Shown piece by piece: positions 10,030-18,107 of a DNA stretch of 64,000 nt. The translations under genes and the position numbers were made by a program. Each line of letters begins with the position of its first letter. The stretch's first letter is position 1. The notes below the pieces were generated by a model. That model did not search any database. It saw only the letters and a program-made list of their open reading frames with translations, and was not told the origin of the DNA. The stretch comes from Phosphoribacter sp037045055 (GTDB lineage Bacteria > Actinomycetota > Actinomycetes > Actinomycetales > Dermatophilaceae), in contig JBAOHJ010000003.1 of assembly GCA_037045055.1 (NCBI GenBank), forward strand, positions 744,001-808,000, read 5' to 3'.

Positions 10030-10806
10030 GTGCACCGACCGCGGATCGACCTCAACGCCGACGTCGGCGAGTCCTACGGGCGTTGGACGCTGGGCGAGGA
10101 CGCCCGGCTGCTGCCGGTGCTCACCTCGGCGAACGTCGCCTGTGGCTTCCACGCCGGCGACCCGGCGACGCTGGTGCGGACCTGCCGGGGGGCCGTCGCC
10201 CACGGGGTGGCCATCGGGGCGCACGTGGGGTACGCGGACCTGGCCGGTTTCGGGCGCCGGTTCCTCGACGTGGCGGCCGAGGACCTCTACGCCGACGTGC
10301 TCTACCAGATCGGCGCGCTCGACGGCATCGCCCGGTCGGTCGGCGGGCGGGTCGCCTACGTCAAGCCGCACGGGGCGCTCTACCACGCCACCGTGGCCCA
10401 CCAGGCCCAGGCCGAGACGCTCGCCGCCGCGGTACGCGCCTTTCGACGCGAGCTGGCGGTGCTCGGGCCGGCCGGGTCGGCGCTGCTCGCCGCGGCCGGC
10501 GCGGCCGGGCTGCCCACCGTCCGAGAGGTGTTCGCCGACCGGGGGTATGCCGCCGACGCCACCCTGGTCCCGCGCGGTCACCCCGGCGCCCTGGTCACCG
10601 ACACCGAGCAGGTCGCCGCCCGGGTGGTCCGCATGGTCACCCAGGGGTGGGTGGCCGCAGTGGACGGGACGCGGGTCGAGGTGACGGCCGACTCGGTGTG
10701 CGTCCACGGCGACACGCCGGGCGCGGTGGACCTGGCAGTCGCCGTACGGGCCGCGCTGCAGGACGCGGGGGCGCTGGTGGCCGCGCCGGCGGCATACCGG
10801 TCGTGA
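10030..10806 (+). CDS. pxpA: 5-oxoprolinase subunit A (LamB/YcsF family)
   Basis: 258 residues. IDLNADVGESYGRW, ANVACGFHAGDP, GAHVGYADLAGFGRR and VKPHGALYH are the family motifs. PxpA works with PxpBC to hydrolyse pyroglutamate to glutamate with ATP. The GTG start directly abuts GGAGG (no spacer), which is unusual; an earlier in-frame ATG at 9958 would add ~24 low-complexity residues. The GTG is favoured because homologues begin at the IDLNAD strand. The stop overlaps pxpB by 4 bp. Confidence 0.93.
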   Translation: MHRPRIDLNADVGESYGRWTLGEDARLLPVLTSANVACGFHAGDPATLVRTCRGAVAHGVAIGAHVGYADLAGFGRRFLDVAAEDLYADVLYQIGALDGIARSVGGRVAYVKPHGALYHATVAHQAQAETLAAAVRAFRRELAVLGPAGSALLAAAGAAGLPTVREVFADRGYAADATLVPRGHPGALVTDTEQVAARVVRMVTQGWVAAVDGTRVEVTADSVCVHGDTPGAVDLAVAVRAALQDAGALVAAPAAYRS

Positions 10807-11426
10807 CGCCGCGTCTGCTGCCGTGCGGCGAGCGCGCGATCCTCGTCGAGCTCGCGGACGGGGCGCAGCGCCAGCGGTATGCCGCGGCGTTGCGCGCGGC
10901 CGGCCTGCCCTCGGTGCTGGACTGCGTGCCGGCCGCGCGGACCGTGCTCGTGCGGGTGGCCGACCCGGTCGAGCTGCCCCGGTTGGCCGAGCAGCTGCGC
11001 GGGTTGGACGCACACGCAGTCGTCCCCCTGCCCGCCGCCGAGGGCGACCCGGTGACGGTGCCGGTGTGTTACGACGGCCCGGACCTGCCCGAGGTCGCCG
11101 CGCATCTGGGGGTGCCGACCGACGAGGTGGTGGCCCGGCATACCGGGCAGGTTTGGACCGTGGACTTCGCCGGGTTCCTGCCCGGGTTCGGCTACCTGCT
11201 CGGGAATGCCGGGGGCCTGCTCGTGCCCCGCCGGCGCAGCCCGCGGACCCGGGTGCCGGCAGGGTCGGTGGGGCTGGCCGGACCGTACTCGGGCATCTAC
11301 CCCCGCGAGTCGCCGGGGGGATGGCAGCTCGTCGGGTCGACGCGCAGCCCGATCTGGGACCCTCACCGCGACCCACCCGCCCTGCTGGCCCCGGGCGTCC
11401 GAGTCCGATTCGAGGCCACCGGATGA
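10803..11426 (+). CDS. pxpB: 5-oxoprolinase subunit B (KipI family)
   Basis: 207 residues, GTG start within the pxpA stop. The family signatures VDFAGFLPGFGYL (aligned to GFxPGFPYL), VPRRRSPRTRVPAGSVGLAG and TGIYP-like SGIYPRESPGGWQLVG are clear. KipI/PxpB forms a complex with PxpC, a cyclophilin-like fold pair; in Bacillus KipI also inhibits the sporulation kinase KinA. ATGA overlap with pxpC shows tight coupling. The start overlaps pxpA, so the three subunits are made together. Words at 10877 and 11137 are read as YA and RHT. Confidence 0.94.
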   Translation: MTPRLLPCGERAILVELADGAQRQRYAAALRAAGLPSVLDCVPAARTVLVRVADPVELPRLAEQLRGLDAHAVVPLPAAEGDPVTVPVCYDGPDLPEVAAHLGVPTDEVVARHTGQVWTVDFAGFLPGFGYLLGNAGGLLVPRRRSPRTRVPAGSVGLAGPYSGIYPRESPGGWQLVGSTRSPIWDPHRDPPALLAPGVRVRFEATG

Positions 11427-12298
11427 CGCTGCTCGTCGAGGCGGTCGGCCCGCTCGCCACCATCCAGGACCTCGGCCGCCCCGGACACGCCGACGTCGGC
11501 GTCACCGAGGCCGGGGCACTGGACCGCGGCGCCCTGCGCCGGGCCAACGAGCTGGTGGGCAACCCCGCCCACACGCCGGGCGTCGAGGCGTTGCTCGGCG
11601 GGCTCGTCGTGCGGGCCGAGACCCCGTGTCTGGTCGCCGTGACCGGCACCGACGCCCTGGTGCAGCGCGACGGCACCCCGGTTGACTCGAGCTATGCATT
11701 GCCCCTCCAGGTGGGGCAATGCATAGCTCTGGGGATGCCGTCACGTGGACTGTGGAGCTATCTGGCGGTGCGCGGAGGCCTGCTCGCCGACCGGGTCTAC
11801 GGGTCGGCGAGCACCGACCGGACCGGCGGCGTCGGTCCGCCGCCGCTCACGGCGGGGCAGCGACTGCGGATCGCAGCGGCCCGCCCCGATCCGACTGCGG
11901 CCAGGGCCGCGCCGCTGCCCGAGGACCCGTCCGCGCGTGGGCTCGTCGTCCTGCACGCCGTGGTGGGGCCTCGCGAGGACTGGTTCGACACGGGCGCACT
12001 GGCGGTGCTGCGCTCCTGGCCCTGGACGGTCACCCACGACACCGACCGGGTCGGCACCCGGCTGCATGGGCCCCCCCTGGCCCACACCCGGGCGCAGGAG
12101 CTGCCCAGCGAAGCGGTACTGCGCGGGTCGGTGCAGGTGCCGCCGTCGGGTCGGCCGCTGGTGTTCCTCGCCGACCACCCGACGACCGGCGGCTACCCGG
12201 TGATCGCCGTCGTCGACGACGCGGACACCGACCGGCTGGCGCAGCGGCGCCCCGGCGAGCGGGTCCGGTTCGCCCTGCGCCGCGCGTCGTGGCGATAG
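11423..12298 (+). CDS. pxpC: 5-oxoprolinase subunit C (KipA family)
   Basis: 291 residues, ATG overlapping the pxpB stop. Signatures are VGPLATIQDLGRPGHADVGV, GALDRGALRRANELVGNP, RGLWSYLAVRGG, and the C-terminal FLADHPTTGGYPVIAVV. It is the PxpB partner that completes the ATP-dependent 5-oxoprolinase. A perfect 17-bp inverted repeat lies at codons for SSYALPL...GQCIALG without disturbing the family alignment. The gene ends 4 bp from the convergent truA stop. Confidence 0.93.
   Translation: MTLLVEAVGPLATIQDLGRPGHADVGVTEAGALDRGALRRANELVGNPAHTPGVEALLGGLVVRAETPCLVAVTGTDALVQRDGTPVDSSYALPLQVGQCIALGMPSRGLWSYLAVRGGLLADRVYGSASTDRTGGVGPPPLTAGQRLRIAAARPDPTAARAAPLPEDPSARGLVVLHAVVGPREDWFDTGALAVLRSWPWTVTHDTDRVGTRLHGPPLAHTRAQELPSEAVLRGSVQVPPSGRPLVFLADHPTTGGYPVIAVVDDADTDRLAQRRPGERVRFALRRASWR
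11689..11729. repeat. Perfect 17-bp inverted repeat with 7-nt loop inside pxpC
   Basis: Arms GAGCTATGCATTGCCCC (11689-11705) and its exact reverse complement (11713-11729) flank the loop TCCAGGT. The arms are far AT-richer than the surrounding gene and contain ATGCAT. In RNA this would be a very stable stem-loop in the middle of a coding region. No other copy is visible in this window. Confidence 0.9.
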
Positions 12299-12302
12299 CC
12301 GA

Positions 12303-13163
12303 TCACGGCAGGTCCCGACGGGCCCGGGCCGCCTCGGCGCGGACGGCCAACTCGTCCGGCTGGGGGTAGCGCACCTCCCTCAGGGACAGCCCGCGCGCCG
12401 GCATGACCCGGACCCGGCCGGAGCGCTCCCCCGCGGTGAGCACCCGGGCCGGCCAGTCGAGGCCCTCGCGGCCCATCCCGACCGGCACGACCACGCCCAC
12501 CAGGGCGCGCACCATGGAGTGGCAGAACGCGTCCGCGACCACCCGGGCCTCGAGCACGCCGTCGTCGCGGCGCGTCCAGGAGTACTCCACCAGGGTCCGC
12601 ACCGTGCTGGCGCCGGGCCGCCGTCGGCAGAACGCGGCGAAGTCGCGCAGCCCGAGCAGCCCGGCCGCCGCCTCGGTCATCGCCGTCTCGTCCAACCGGT
12701 CGTCCACCCAGACGGTCTCGCGGCGGCGCACCGGGTCGCGTCGCGCGCCGGCGTCGGCGAGCCGATAGGCGTAGCGGCGCGACAGCGCCGAGAACCGCGC
12801 GTCGAAACCGGCCGGCGCGCGGCATACCTCGTGCACCACGACGTCGTCGGGCAACACCCCGCGCAGCCGGGCCACGAGCGCCTGCTCGGGCGGGCGGGCC
12901 GAGCGCCCTACCGACGCCAGGTATGCCGCCAGGGGCACGTCGGCGTGGGCGACCTGCCCCCGCGCGTGCACGCCGGCGTCGGTGCGCCCCGCGGCGACCA
13001 GGCGCACCGGCTCGGTAGTGCGCAGCACCGTCGTCAAGGCCCTCGAGAGCTCGCCCTCGACGGTCCGCCGACCCGGCTGCGCGGCCCATCCGGAGAAGTC
13101 CGTGCCGTCGTAGCCGAGGTCCAGGCGCAGCCGCACGCTCGCCTGCCCGTCCACGCCCCCCAT
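12303..13163 (-). CDS. truA: tRNA pseudouridine(38-40) synthase
   Basis: 286 residues from the ATG at MGGVDGQASVRLRL; an earlier ATG 39 bp upstream is possible but adds a non-conserved leader. YDGTDFSGWAAQPGRRTVEG and the catalytic Asp D62 in AAGRTDAGVHARGQ are diagnostic, with RFSALSRRYAYR and a C-terminal VADAFCHSMVRALVG. It modifies U38-U40 in the tRNA anticodon stem. It is the last gene of the alpha operon, after rplQ, as in many actinomycetes. Two GTATGCC-family words lie inside, one encoding the unusual EVCRA. Confidence 0.96.
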   Translation of the reverse strand: MGGVDGQASVRLRLDLGYDGTDFSGWAAQPGRRTVEGELSRALTTVLRTTEPVRLVAAGRTDAGVHARGQVAHADVPLAAYLASVGRSARPPEQALVARLRGVLPDDVVVHEVCRAPAGFDARFSALSRRYAYRLADAGARRDPVRRRETVWVDDRLDETAMTEAAAGLLGLRDFAAFCRRRPGASTVRTLVEYSWTRRDDGVLEARVVADAFCHSMVRALVGVVVPVGMGREGLDWPARVLTAGERSGRVRVMPARGLSLREVRYPQPDELAVRAEAARARRDLP

Positions 13164-13261
13164 CTTCACGTATGCCGCGGGGCCGGGACCGCGGCTTACC
13201 ATCGGGGCGTGGACCGCCTGCGGTCGATGTCGGCCAGGCGGCGCACGCGGCTCGTCGTGCC

Positions 13262-13765
13262 CTAGTCGGCCAGGGTCGGGGCGTCCTGCGCCGCCGCGGG
13301 CGCAGCAGCGGACGCCGGCGCATCGGCACCCGGTTGGGCGTCGCGGTCCTTGGCGGCCCGCTTGGTCGCCGCCTGCGCCTCCGCGACGGTGGCCTGCTTC
13401 GGCGACAACGGCTCCCGGACCAGCTCGATGACCGCCATCGGGGCGTTGTCGCCCTTGCGCGGCCCGATCTTGGTGATCCGGGTGTAGCCGCCCGGTCGCT
13501 TGGCCATGTCGGGAGCGACCTCGGTGAACAGGCGATGGACCACGCCCTTGTCGCGCACGACGGTGAGCACACGCCGGCGGGCGTGCAGGTCGCCGCGCTT
13601 GGCGAAGGTGATGAGGCGTTCGGCCAGGGGACGCAGCCGCCTGGCTTTGGCCTGGGTCGTGGTGATCCGGTCGTGCTCGAACAGCGCCGTGGCCAGGCCT
13701 GCGAGCAGCAGCCGCTCGTGCGCCGGACCGCCACCGAGACGGGGACCCTTGGCAGGGGTAGGCAT
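13262..13765 (-). CDS. rplQ: 50S ribosomal protein L17 (bL17)
   Basis: 167 residues. The L17 core (MPTPAKGPRLGGGPAHERLL ... GYTRITKIGPRKGDNAPMAVIELV) fills residues 1-125. An Ala/Pro-rich ~40-residue C-terminal tail follows, which is common in actinobacterial L17. It lies 39 bp after rpoA. Confidence 0.97.
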   Translation of the reverse strand: MPTPAKGPRLGGGPAHERLLLAGLATALFEHDRITTTQAKARRLRPLAERLITFAKRGDLHARRRVLTVVRDKGVVHRLFTEVAPDMAKRPGGYTRITKIGPRKGDNAPMAVIELVREPLSPKQATVAEAQAATKRAAKDRDAQPGADAPASAAAPAAAQDAPTLAD

Positions 13766-13804
13766 GGGGGGTTCTCCTTGTCGTGCGGCAGGGGCGGCCG
13801 GGGG

Positions 13805-14848
13805 CTAGAGCTGCTCGTCCTCGGCGAGCAGCCGGCCGTCGTCGCCGCCGTCGTCGAAGGGGTCGAAGTCGTCGCCGTAGGAGTCGACGATCGACGAGGG
13901 GTCGAAACCGGGGGGGCTGTCCTTGAGCGCCAGGCCCATGCCGGCGAGCTTGGCCTTGACCTCGTCGATGGACTTCGCGCCGAAGTTGCGGATGTCCAGC
14001 AGGTCGGCCTCGCTGCGTCCGACCAGCTCGCCCACGGTGTGGATGCCCTCGCGCTTGAGGCAGTTGTAGGACCGCACGGTGAGGTCGAGGTCCTCGATCG
14101 GCAGGGCCAGGTCGGCGGCCAGGGCCGCGTCGGTCGGCGAGGGACCCATGTCGATGCCCTCGGCGTCGACGTTGAGCTCGCGGGCCAGCCCGAACAGCTC
14201 GACGAGGGTCTTGCCGGCCGAGGCCATCGCGTCGCGGGGGGCCATCGCCGACTTGGTCTCGACGTCGACGATGAGCCGGTCGAAGTCGGTGCGCTGCTCG
14301 ACCCGGGTCGCCTCGACCTTGTAGGTCACCGCGAGCACGGGTGAGTAGATCGAGTCGACCGGGATGCGCCCGATCTCCTGGTCGCCGGACTTGTTCTGCT
14401 GGGCCGAGACGTACCCGCGGCCCCGCTCGACGGTCAGCTCCATCTCGATGCGGCCCTTGGCGTTGAGGGTGGCGATGGGCAGCTCGGGGTTGTGGACCTC
14501 GACCCCGGCCGGCGGGGCGATGTCGGCGGCGGTGACCTCACCGGGGCCCTGCTTGCGCAGGTACATCACCACCGGCTCGTCGTGCTCGCTGGAGACCACC
14601 AGACCCTTGATGTTGAGGATGATGTCGGTGACGTCCTGCTTGCACCCGGGGATCGTCTGGAACTCGTGCAGGACCCCGTCGATACGCAGCGACGTGACCG
14701 CCGCGCCGGGGATGCTGGACAGCAGGGTGCGACGCAGGGAGTTGCCGAGGGTGTAGCCGAAACCGGGCTCGAGCGGCTCGATGACGAAGCGCGAGCGGCT
14801 GTCCGCCACGACCTCTTCGCTGAGCACGGGACGCTGGGCGATGAGCAC
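13805..14848 (-). CDS. rpoA: DNA-directed RNA polymerase alpha subunit
   Basis: 347 residues. The N-terminal assembly domain has EPLEPGFGYTLGNSLRRTLLSSIPGAAVTS. The C-terminal domain (~260-320) has the conserved SYNCLKREGIHTVGELV and RNFGAKSIDEVKAKL, which contacts UP elements and activators. The tail is acidic (DDFDPFDDGGDDGRLLAEDEQL). It lies in the alpha operon between rpsD and rplQ, with a hairpin in the 119-bp gap upstream. Confidence 0.99.
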   Translation of the reverse strand: MLIAQRPVLSEEVVADSRSRFVIEPLEPGFGYTLGNSLRRTLLSSIPGAAVTSLRIDGVLHEFQTIPGCKQDVTDIILNIKGLVVSSEHDEPVVMYLRKQGPGEVTAADIAPPAGVEVHNPELPIATLNAKGRIEMELTVERGRGYVSAQQNKSGDQEIGRIPVDSIYSPVLAVTYKVEATRVEQRTDFDRLIVDVETKSAMAPRDAMASAGKTLVELFGLARELNVDAEGIDMGPSPTDAALAADLALPIEDLDLTVRSYNCLKREGIHTVGELVGRSEADLLDIRNFGAKSIDEVKAKLAGMGLALKDSPPGFDPSSIVDSYGDDFDPFDDGGDDGRLLAEDEQL

Positions 14849-14927
14849 TGTTCTTCCTTCCCACGGGCGACCGCTATATGACGCCGCGTGACGACCCGGC
14901 GCACCTCTGTCCGTGGCCGGGGATAGC

Positions 14928-14964
14928 CGGTATGCCGCGCGCCCGAGTGGGCGGCGGCATACCG
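14928..14964 (-). terminator. GTATGCC/GGCATAC inverted pair forming a hairpin between rpsD and rpoA
   Basis: The words at 14930 and 14956 face each other. CGGTATGCCGC pairs with its complement and CGCCC/GGGCG extends the stem with a small bulge. The hairpin lies 4 bp past the rpsD stop on the minus strand, so it may be a partial terminator, processing site or mRNA-stabilising element that adjusts the ratio of rpoA to upstream ribosomal proteins. It has no U tract. Confidence 0.6.
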
Positions 14965-14967
14965 ACG

Positions 14968-15576
14968 TCAGTTCTTGGAGTAGAGCTCGACGATGAGCTG
15001 CTCGGTGAGGATGGTGTCGATCTGGGCCCGCACCGGCAGCTGGTGCACGAGGATGGTCAGCGTTCCCTCGACCACCTGCATCCAGGCCGGGACCGGGCGC
15101 TCGCCGTAGGTCTGGCGGGCCAGCTCGAAGGGGAACGACTCGACCGACTGCTTACGCACGGTGACGATGTCGTACTGCTCCACGCGGTAGGACGGGACGT
15201 CGACGCGGTGGCCGTTGACCTCGAAGTGACCGTGGGTCACCAGCTGCCGGGCGTGCCTGCGGGTGCGGGCCAGGCCGGCGCGGTAGACGACGTTGTCCAG
15301 CCGGGACTCGAGGATCCGCAGCAGGTTGTCGCCGGTCTTGCCGGGGCGGTTGGCCGCCTCCTGGTAGTAGCGGCGGAACTGCTTCTCCATCACCCCGTAG
15401 GTGAAGCGGGCCTTCTGCTTCTCCTGCAGCTGGGTGAGGTACTCCTTCTCGGAGATGCGCCGACGCCCGTGCTGACCGGGCGGGAAGGGGCGCATCTCGA
15501 AGCTGCGGTCGCCGCCGACGAGGTCGACCTTGAGCCGGCGGGACTTCTTGGTGATGGGGCCGGTGTACCGAGCCAT
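14968..15576 (-). CDS. rpsD: 30S ribosomal protein S4 (uS4)
   Basis: 202 residues. MARYTGPITKKSRRLKVDLVG, the PPGQHGRRR segment and the S4 RNA-binding domain (SRLDNVVYRAGLARTRRHAR, then VTHGHFEVNGHRVDVPSYRV) are present. It lacks the N-terminal zinc cysteines of the C+ form. It is a primary 16S-binding assembly protein and in many bacteria represses its operon. It lies 24 bp after rpsK. Confidence 0.98.
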   Translation of the reverse strand: MARYTGPITKKSRRLKVDLVGGDRSFEMRPFPPGQHGRRRISEKEYLTQLQEKQKARFTYGVMEKQFRRYYQEAANRPGKTGDNLLRILESRLDNVVYRAGLARTRRHARQLVTHGHFEVNGHRVDVPSYRVEQYDIVTVRKQSVESFPFELARQTYGERPVPAWMQVVEGTLTILVHQLPVRAQIDTILTEQLIVELYSKN

Positions 15577-15600
15577 GAGTGTCGGATCTCCTTCTGCGGC

Positions 15601-16008
15601 TCAGACGCGCCGGCGCTTGGGCGGGCGGACACCGTTGTGCGGCGAGGGCGTGACGTCGCTGATCGCCCCGACCTCCAGGCCGGCCGCGGTGAGCGAGCGG
15701 ATCGCCGTCTCGCGCCCCGAGCCGGGGCCCTTGACGAAGACGTCGACCTTGCGCATGCCGTGCTCCATGGCCCGGCGGGCGGCGGCCTCGGCGGCCATCT
15801 GCGCGGCATACGGCGTGGACTTGCGCGAGCCCTTGAAGCCGACCTGGCCGGCCGAGGCCCACGAGATCACCGCACCGGTGGGGTCGGTGATCGAGATGAT
15901 GGTGTTGTTGAACGTGCTCTTGATGTGGGCGTGCCCGTGGGCGACGTTCTTCTTCTCCTTGCGCCGGACCTTCTTCGCGCCGGCGGCTTGGCGGCCCTTG
16001 GGGGGCAT
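15601..16008 (-). CDS. rpsK: 30S ribosomal protein S11 (uS11)
   Basis: 135 residues. The conserved GHAHIKSTFNNTIISITDPTG, WASAGQVGFKGSRKSTPYAAQ and the C-terminal SDVTPSPHNGVRPPKRRRV identify it. It forms the 30S platform near the mRNA exit. It lies 51 bp after rpsM. A GGCATAC word at 15805 encodes the PYAAQ segment. Confidence 0.98.
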   Translation of the reverse strand: MPPKGRQAAGAKKVRRKEKKNVAHGHAHIKSTFNNTIISITDPTGAVISWASAGQVGFKGSRKSTPYAAQMAAEAAARRAMEHGMRKVDVFVKGPGSGRETAIRSLTAAGLEVGAISDVTPSPHNGVRPPKRRRV

Positions 16009-16059
16009 GGGTGACTCCTCGAGGTCTGGGGATCGCTGGGTGCGGGGCGCGGCCCGGGG

Positions 16060-16440
16060 CTAGTGCTTGCCGGCCTTCTTCTTGCCGGCGACCGTGCGCT
16101 TGGGACCCTTGCGGGTGCGCGCGTTGGTCTTGGTGCGCTGCCCGCGCACGGGCAGCCCGCGCCGGTGCCGCAGGCCCTCGTAGGAGCCGATCTCGACCTT
16201 GCGACGGATGTCGCCCGCGACCTCGCGCCGCAGGTCGCCCTCCATCTTGACGTTGGCCTCGAGGTAGTCGCGCAGGGCGACCAGCTCGGTGTCCCCGAGG
16301 TCCTTGACCCGGGTGTCGGGGTTGACGCCGGTGGCGGCCAGGGCCGCCCGGGCGGTCGTGCGACCCACTCCGAAGATGTAGGTCAGGCCGACCTCGACGC
16401 GCTTGTCGCGCGGCAGGTCGACGCCGATGAGACGTGCCAT
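16060..16440 (-). CDS. rpsM: 30S ribosomal protein S13 (uS13)
   Basis: 126 residues. MARLIGVDLPRDKRVEVGLT, the SYEGLRHRRGLPVRGQRTKT loop and a Lys-rich C terminus (GKKKAGKH) that reaches P-site tRNA are seen. It starts the alpha operon proper. The 232-bp gap between it and rpmJ holds one GTATGCCG word (16491) and nothing else I can recognise. Confidence 0.98.
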   Translation of the reverse strand: MARLIGVDLPRDKRVEVGLTYIFGVGRTTARAALAATGVNPDTRVKDLGDTELVALRDYLEANVKMEGDLRREVAGDIRRKVEIGSYEGLRHRRGLPVRGQRTKTNARTRKGPKRTVAGKKKAGKH

Positions 16441-16672
16441 GTGCGGTGGTTCTCCTGATCGTTCGCGGAGGTCGTCGACGACACCGTTCCGTATGCCGCG
16501 TGGCCCGCCCGGGCGGGTGAGCCGGCGGCGCGGGCTGCCAGAGCCCTGCGGTCCCCGGCCTCCGTGCCGGGGGTGACGTCCTGGTGGTCCAGGGGCCGGG
16601 TGTCGCCTTGTTCAGTTCTTCGGTGCGCGTCCGAGGAGGACCCGCGGGTCGTGCCTGGCGTCGGTGCCGTGC

Positions 16673-16786
16673 TCAGCCCTGGCGCTGCTTGTGGCGCAGG
16701 TTGTCGCAGATCACCATGACCCGCCCGTTGCGGCGGATCACCTTGCACTTGTCGCAGATCTTCTTGACGCTCGGCTTGACCTTCAT
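16673..16786 (-). CDS. rpmJ: 50S ribosomal protein L36 (bL36), zinc-binding form
   Basis: 37 residues: MKVKPSVKKICDKCKVIRRN, followed by a segment ending CDNLRHKQRQG. C11, C14, C27 and H33 are the zinc-ribbon ligands of the C+ form. It is too short for most gene callers but is complete, between infA and rpsM as expected. Confidence 0.97.
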   Translation of the reverse strand: MKVKPSVKKICDKCKVIRRNGRVMVICDNLRHKQRQG

Positions 16787-16895
16787 CGCCTCGGTCTTCG
16801 CGGGTCGTGCGCCGGGAGCCCGCCGGCCAGGCCGGGCATGCCCCCAGTGCGGTGGGTGGGTGTGACGCGGTGGTGCGTGCCGGTCCGCGAGCGGA

Positions 16896-17117
16896 CTAGC
16901 GGTAGCGGAAGACGATGCGCCCTCGGGTCAGGTCGTAGGGCGAGAGCTCCACGACCACCCGGTCCTCGGGCAGGATGCGGATGTAGTGCTGGCGCATCTT
17001 GCCCGAGATGTGGGCGAGGACCTTGTGCCCGTTGGAGAGCTCGACCCGGAACATCGCGTTCGGGAGCGCCTCCACGATGGTGCCCTCGATCTCGATGACC
17101 CCGTCTTTCTTGGCCAT
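16896..17117 (-). CDS. infA: Translation initiation factor IF-1
   Basis: 73 residues, the S1-like OB fold: MAKKDGVIEIEGTIVEALPN, FRVELSNGHKVLAHISGKMR, and the C-terminal DLTRGRIVFRYR. It binds the A site during 30S initiation. GGAGG stands 3 bp before the ATG. It appears to be led by its own promoter rather than depending only on map. Confidence 0.98.
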   Translation of the reverse strand: MAKKDGVIEIEGTIVEALPNAMFRVELSNGHKVLAHISGKMRQHYIRILPEDRVVVELSPYDLTRGRIVFRYR

Positions 17118-17199
17118 GTCCTCCGTCGATCCGTATGCTGGCGTGCTCGCGAACGTGGGGGTGTCACGGGCGTCCCGAGCACACGACACCCAACGGGCT

Positions 17200-17232
17200 A
17201 TCGTACGGCACCGGCCGGCATACCCCGAAATC
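17200..17232 (-). promoter_or_regulatory. infA promoter with GATTTCGG -35
   Basis: On the minus strand -10 TACGAT (17205-17200) is preceded, after 19 bp, by TTTCGG inside GATTTCGG (17232-17225). The arrangement matches the rplM, S10 and str promoters of this window. It lies in the ~140-bp map-infA gap, which also carries GTATGCC words at 17217 and 17279. Confidence 0.55.
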
Positions 17233-17260
17233 GCCGCCGAGCGCGACCGTGCCGACGATC

Positions 17261-18106
17261 TCAGCCCGGCACCGGAGCGTATGCCGCGCCCAGGGCGCCC
17301 AGCCGTGCCCTGCCGCCGTCCACGGCGGTGAGCACCCACAGCCCCTGCTCGCGTACCGCGACGGTGTGCTCCCAGTGCGCCGCCCGGGACCCGTCCTCGG
17401 TGACCACCGTCCACCCGTCCGCCAGCACCTGGGTGCGGGCCGCGCCCAGGGTCACCATGGGCTCGATGGCCCCGGTGAATCCCGACCTCACCCGCGGCCC
17501 CTTGTCGCGCACGCCGTAGTTGTAGATCTGCGGGTCCTCGTGCATCTGGGTGCCGATCCCGTGGCCGACGTAGTCCTCGACGATGCCGTAGGGCAGCTCG
17601 TCCCGGCCGGCACTGTCCGCGACGGCGGCCTCGATGGCCTCGCCGACGGCATACAGGCGCTCCCCCACGGCCAGCGCGGCGATGCCGGCCCACAGCGAGT
17701 CCTCGGTCGCGCGGCTCAGTCGCAGGTCCTCCGGTCGCGCCGAGGCGGGGCCGCCGACGACCAGGGTGACCGCGGCGTCGCCGTGCCATCCCGCGACGAT
17801 GGCGCCGCAGTCGATGGACAGCAGGTCGCCCTCGCGCAGGGCGTAGGACCCCGGGATGCCGTGCACCACCTGGTCGTTGACCGAGGTGCACAGGGTGTGG
17901 CGGTAGCCCGGCACGTGCGGGAAGGACGGCACCCCGCCGTGGCCGCGGATGAAGTCCTCGGCGAGCCGGTCCAGCTCCCCGGTGGTGACACCGGGGTGGG
18001 CCGCCTCGACGAGGGCGGCGAGGGTGCGTCCGACGAGCAGTCCGGCAGCCCGCATGCGGACCAGTTGCGCGTCGGTGCGACCCGGCGTCAGGCGGCGGCC
18101 GAGCAC
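17261..18106 (-). CDS. map: Methionine aminopeptidase, type I
   Basis: 281 residues, GTG start 1 bp after the adk stop. Metal ligands are visible in LSIDCGAIVAGWHGDAA (two Asp), the HGIGTQMHEDP His, and MVTLG...VVTEDGSRAAHWEHT (Glu). It removes the initiator Met from nascent proteins. It belongs to the secY-adk-map block of the spc operon. The N terminus has no SH3-binding zinc extension. Confidence 0.96.
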   Translation of the reverse strand: MLGRRLTPGRTDAQLVRMRAAGLLVGRTLAALVEAAHPGVTTGELDRLAEDFIRGHGGVPSFPHVPGYRHTLCTSVNDQVVHGIPGSYALREGDLLSIDCGAIVAGWHGDAAVTLVVGGPASARPEDLRLSRATEDSLWAGIAALAVGERLYAVGEAIEAAVADSAGRDELPYGIVEDYVGHGIGTQMHEDPQIYNYGVRDKGPRVRSGFTGAIEPMVTLGAARTQVLADGWTVVTEDGSRAAHWEHTVAVREQGLWVLTAVDGGRARLGALGAAYAPVPG

Positions 18107-18107
18107 C

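Noticed and set aside
8443..11676. 1000-residue open frames spanning pulA and pxpABC on the other strands
   Set aside because: They are shadows: low-complexity Pro/Arg/Gly proteins crossing several well-supported genes.
11689..11729. Rho-independent terminator within pxpC
   Set aside because: It lies mid-gene, without a U tract, and the downstream codons continue the family alignment.
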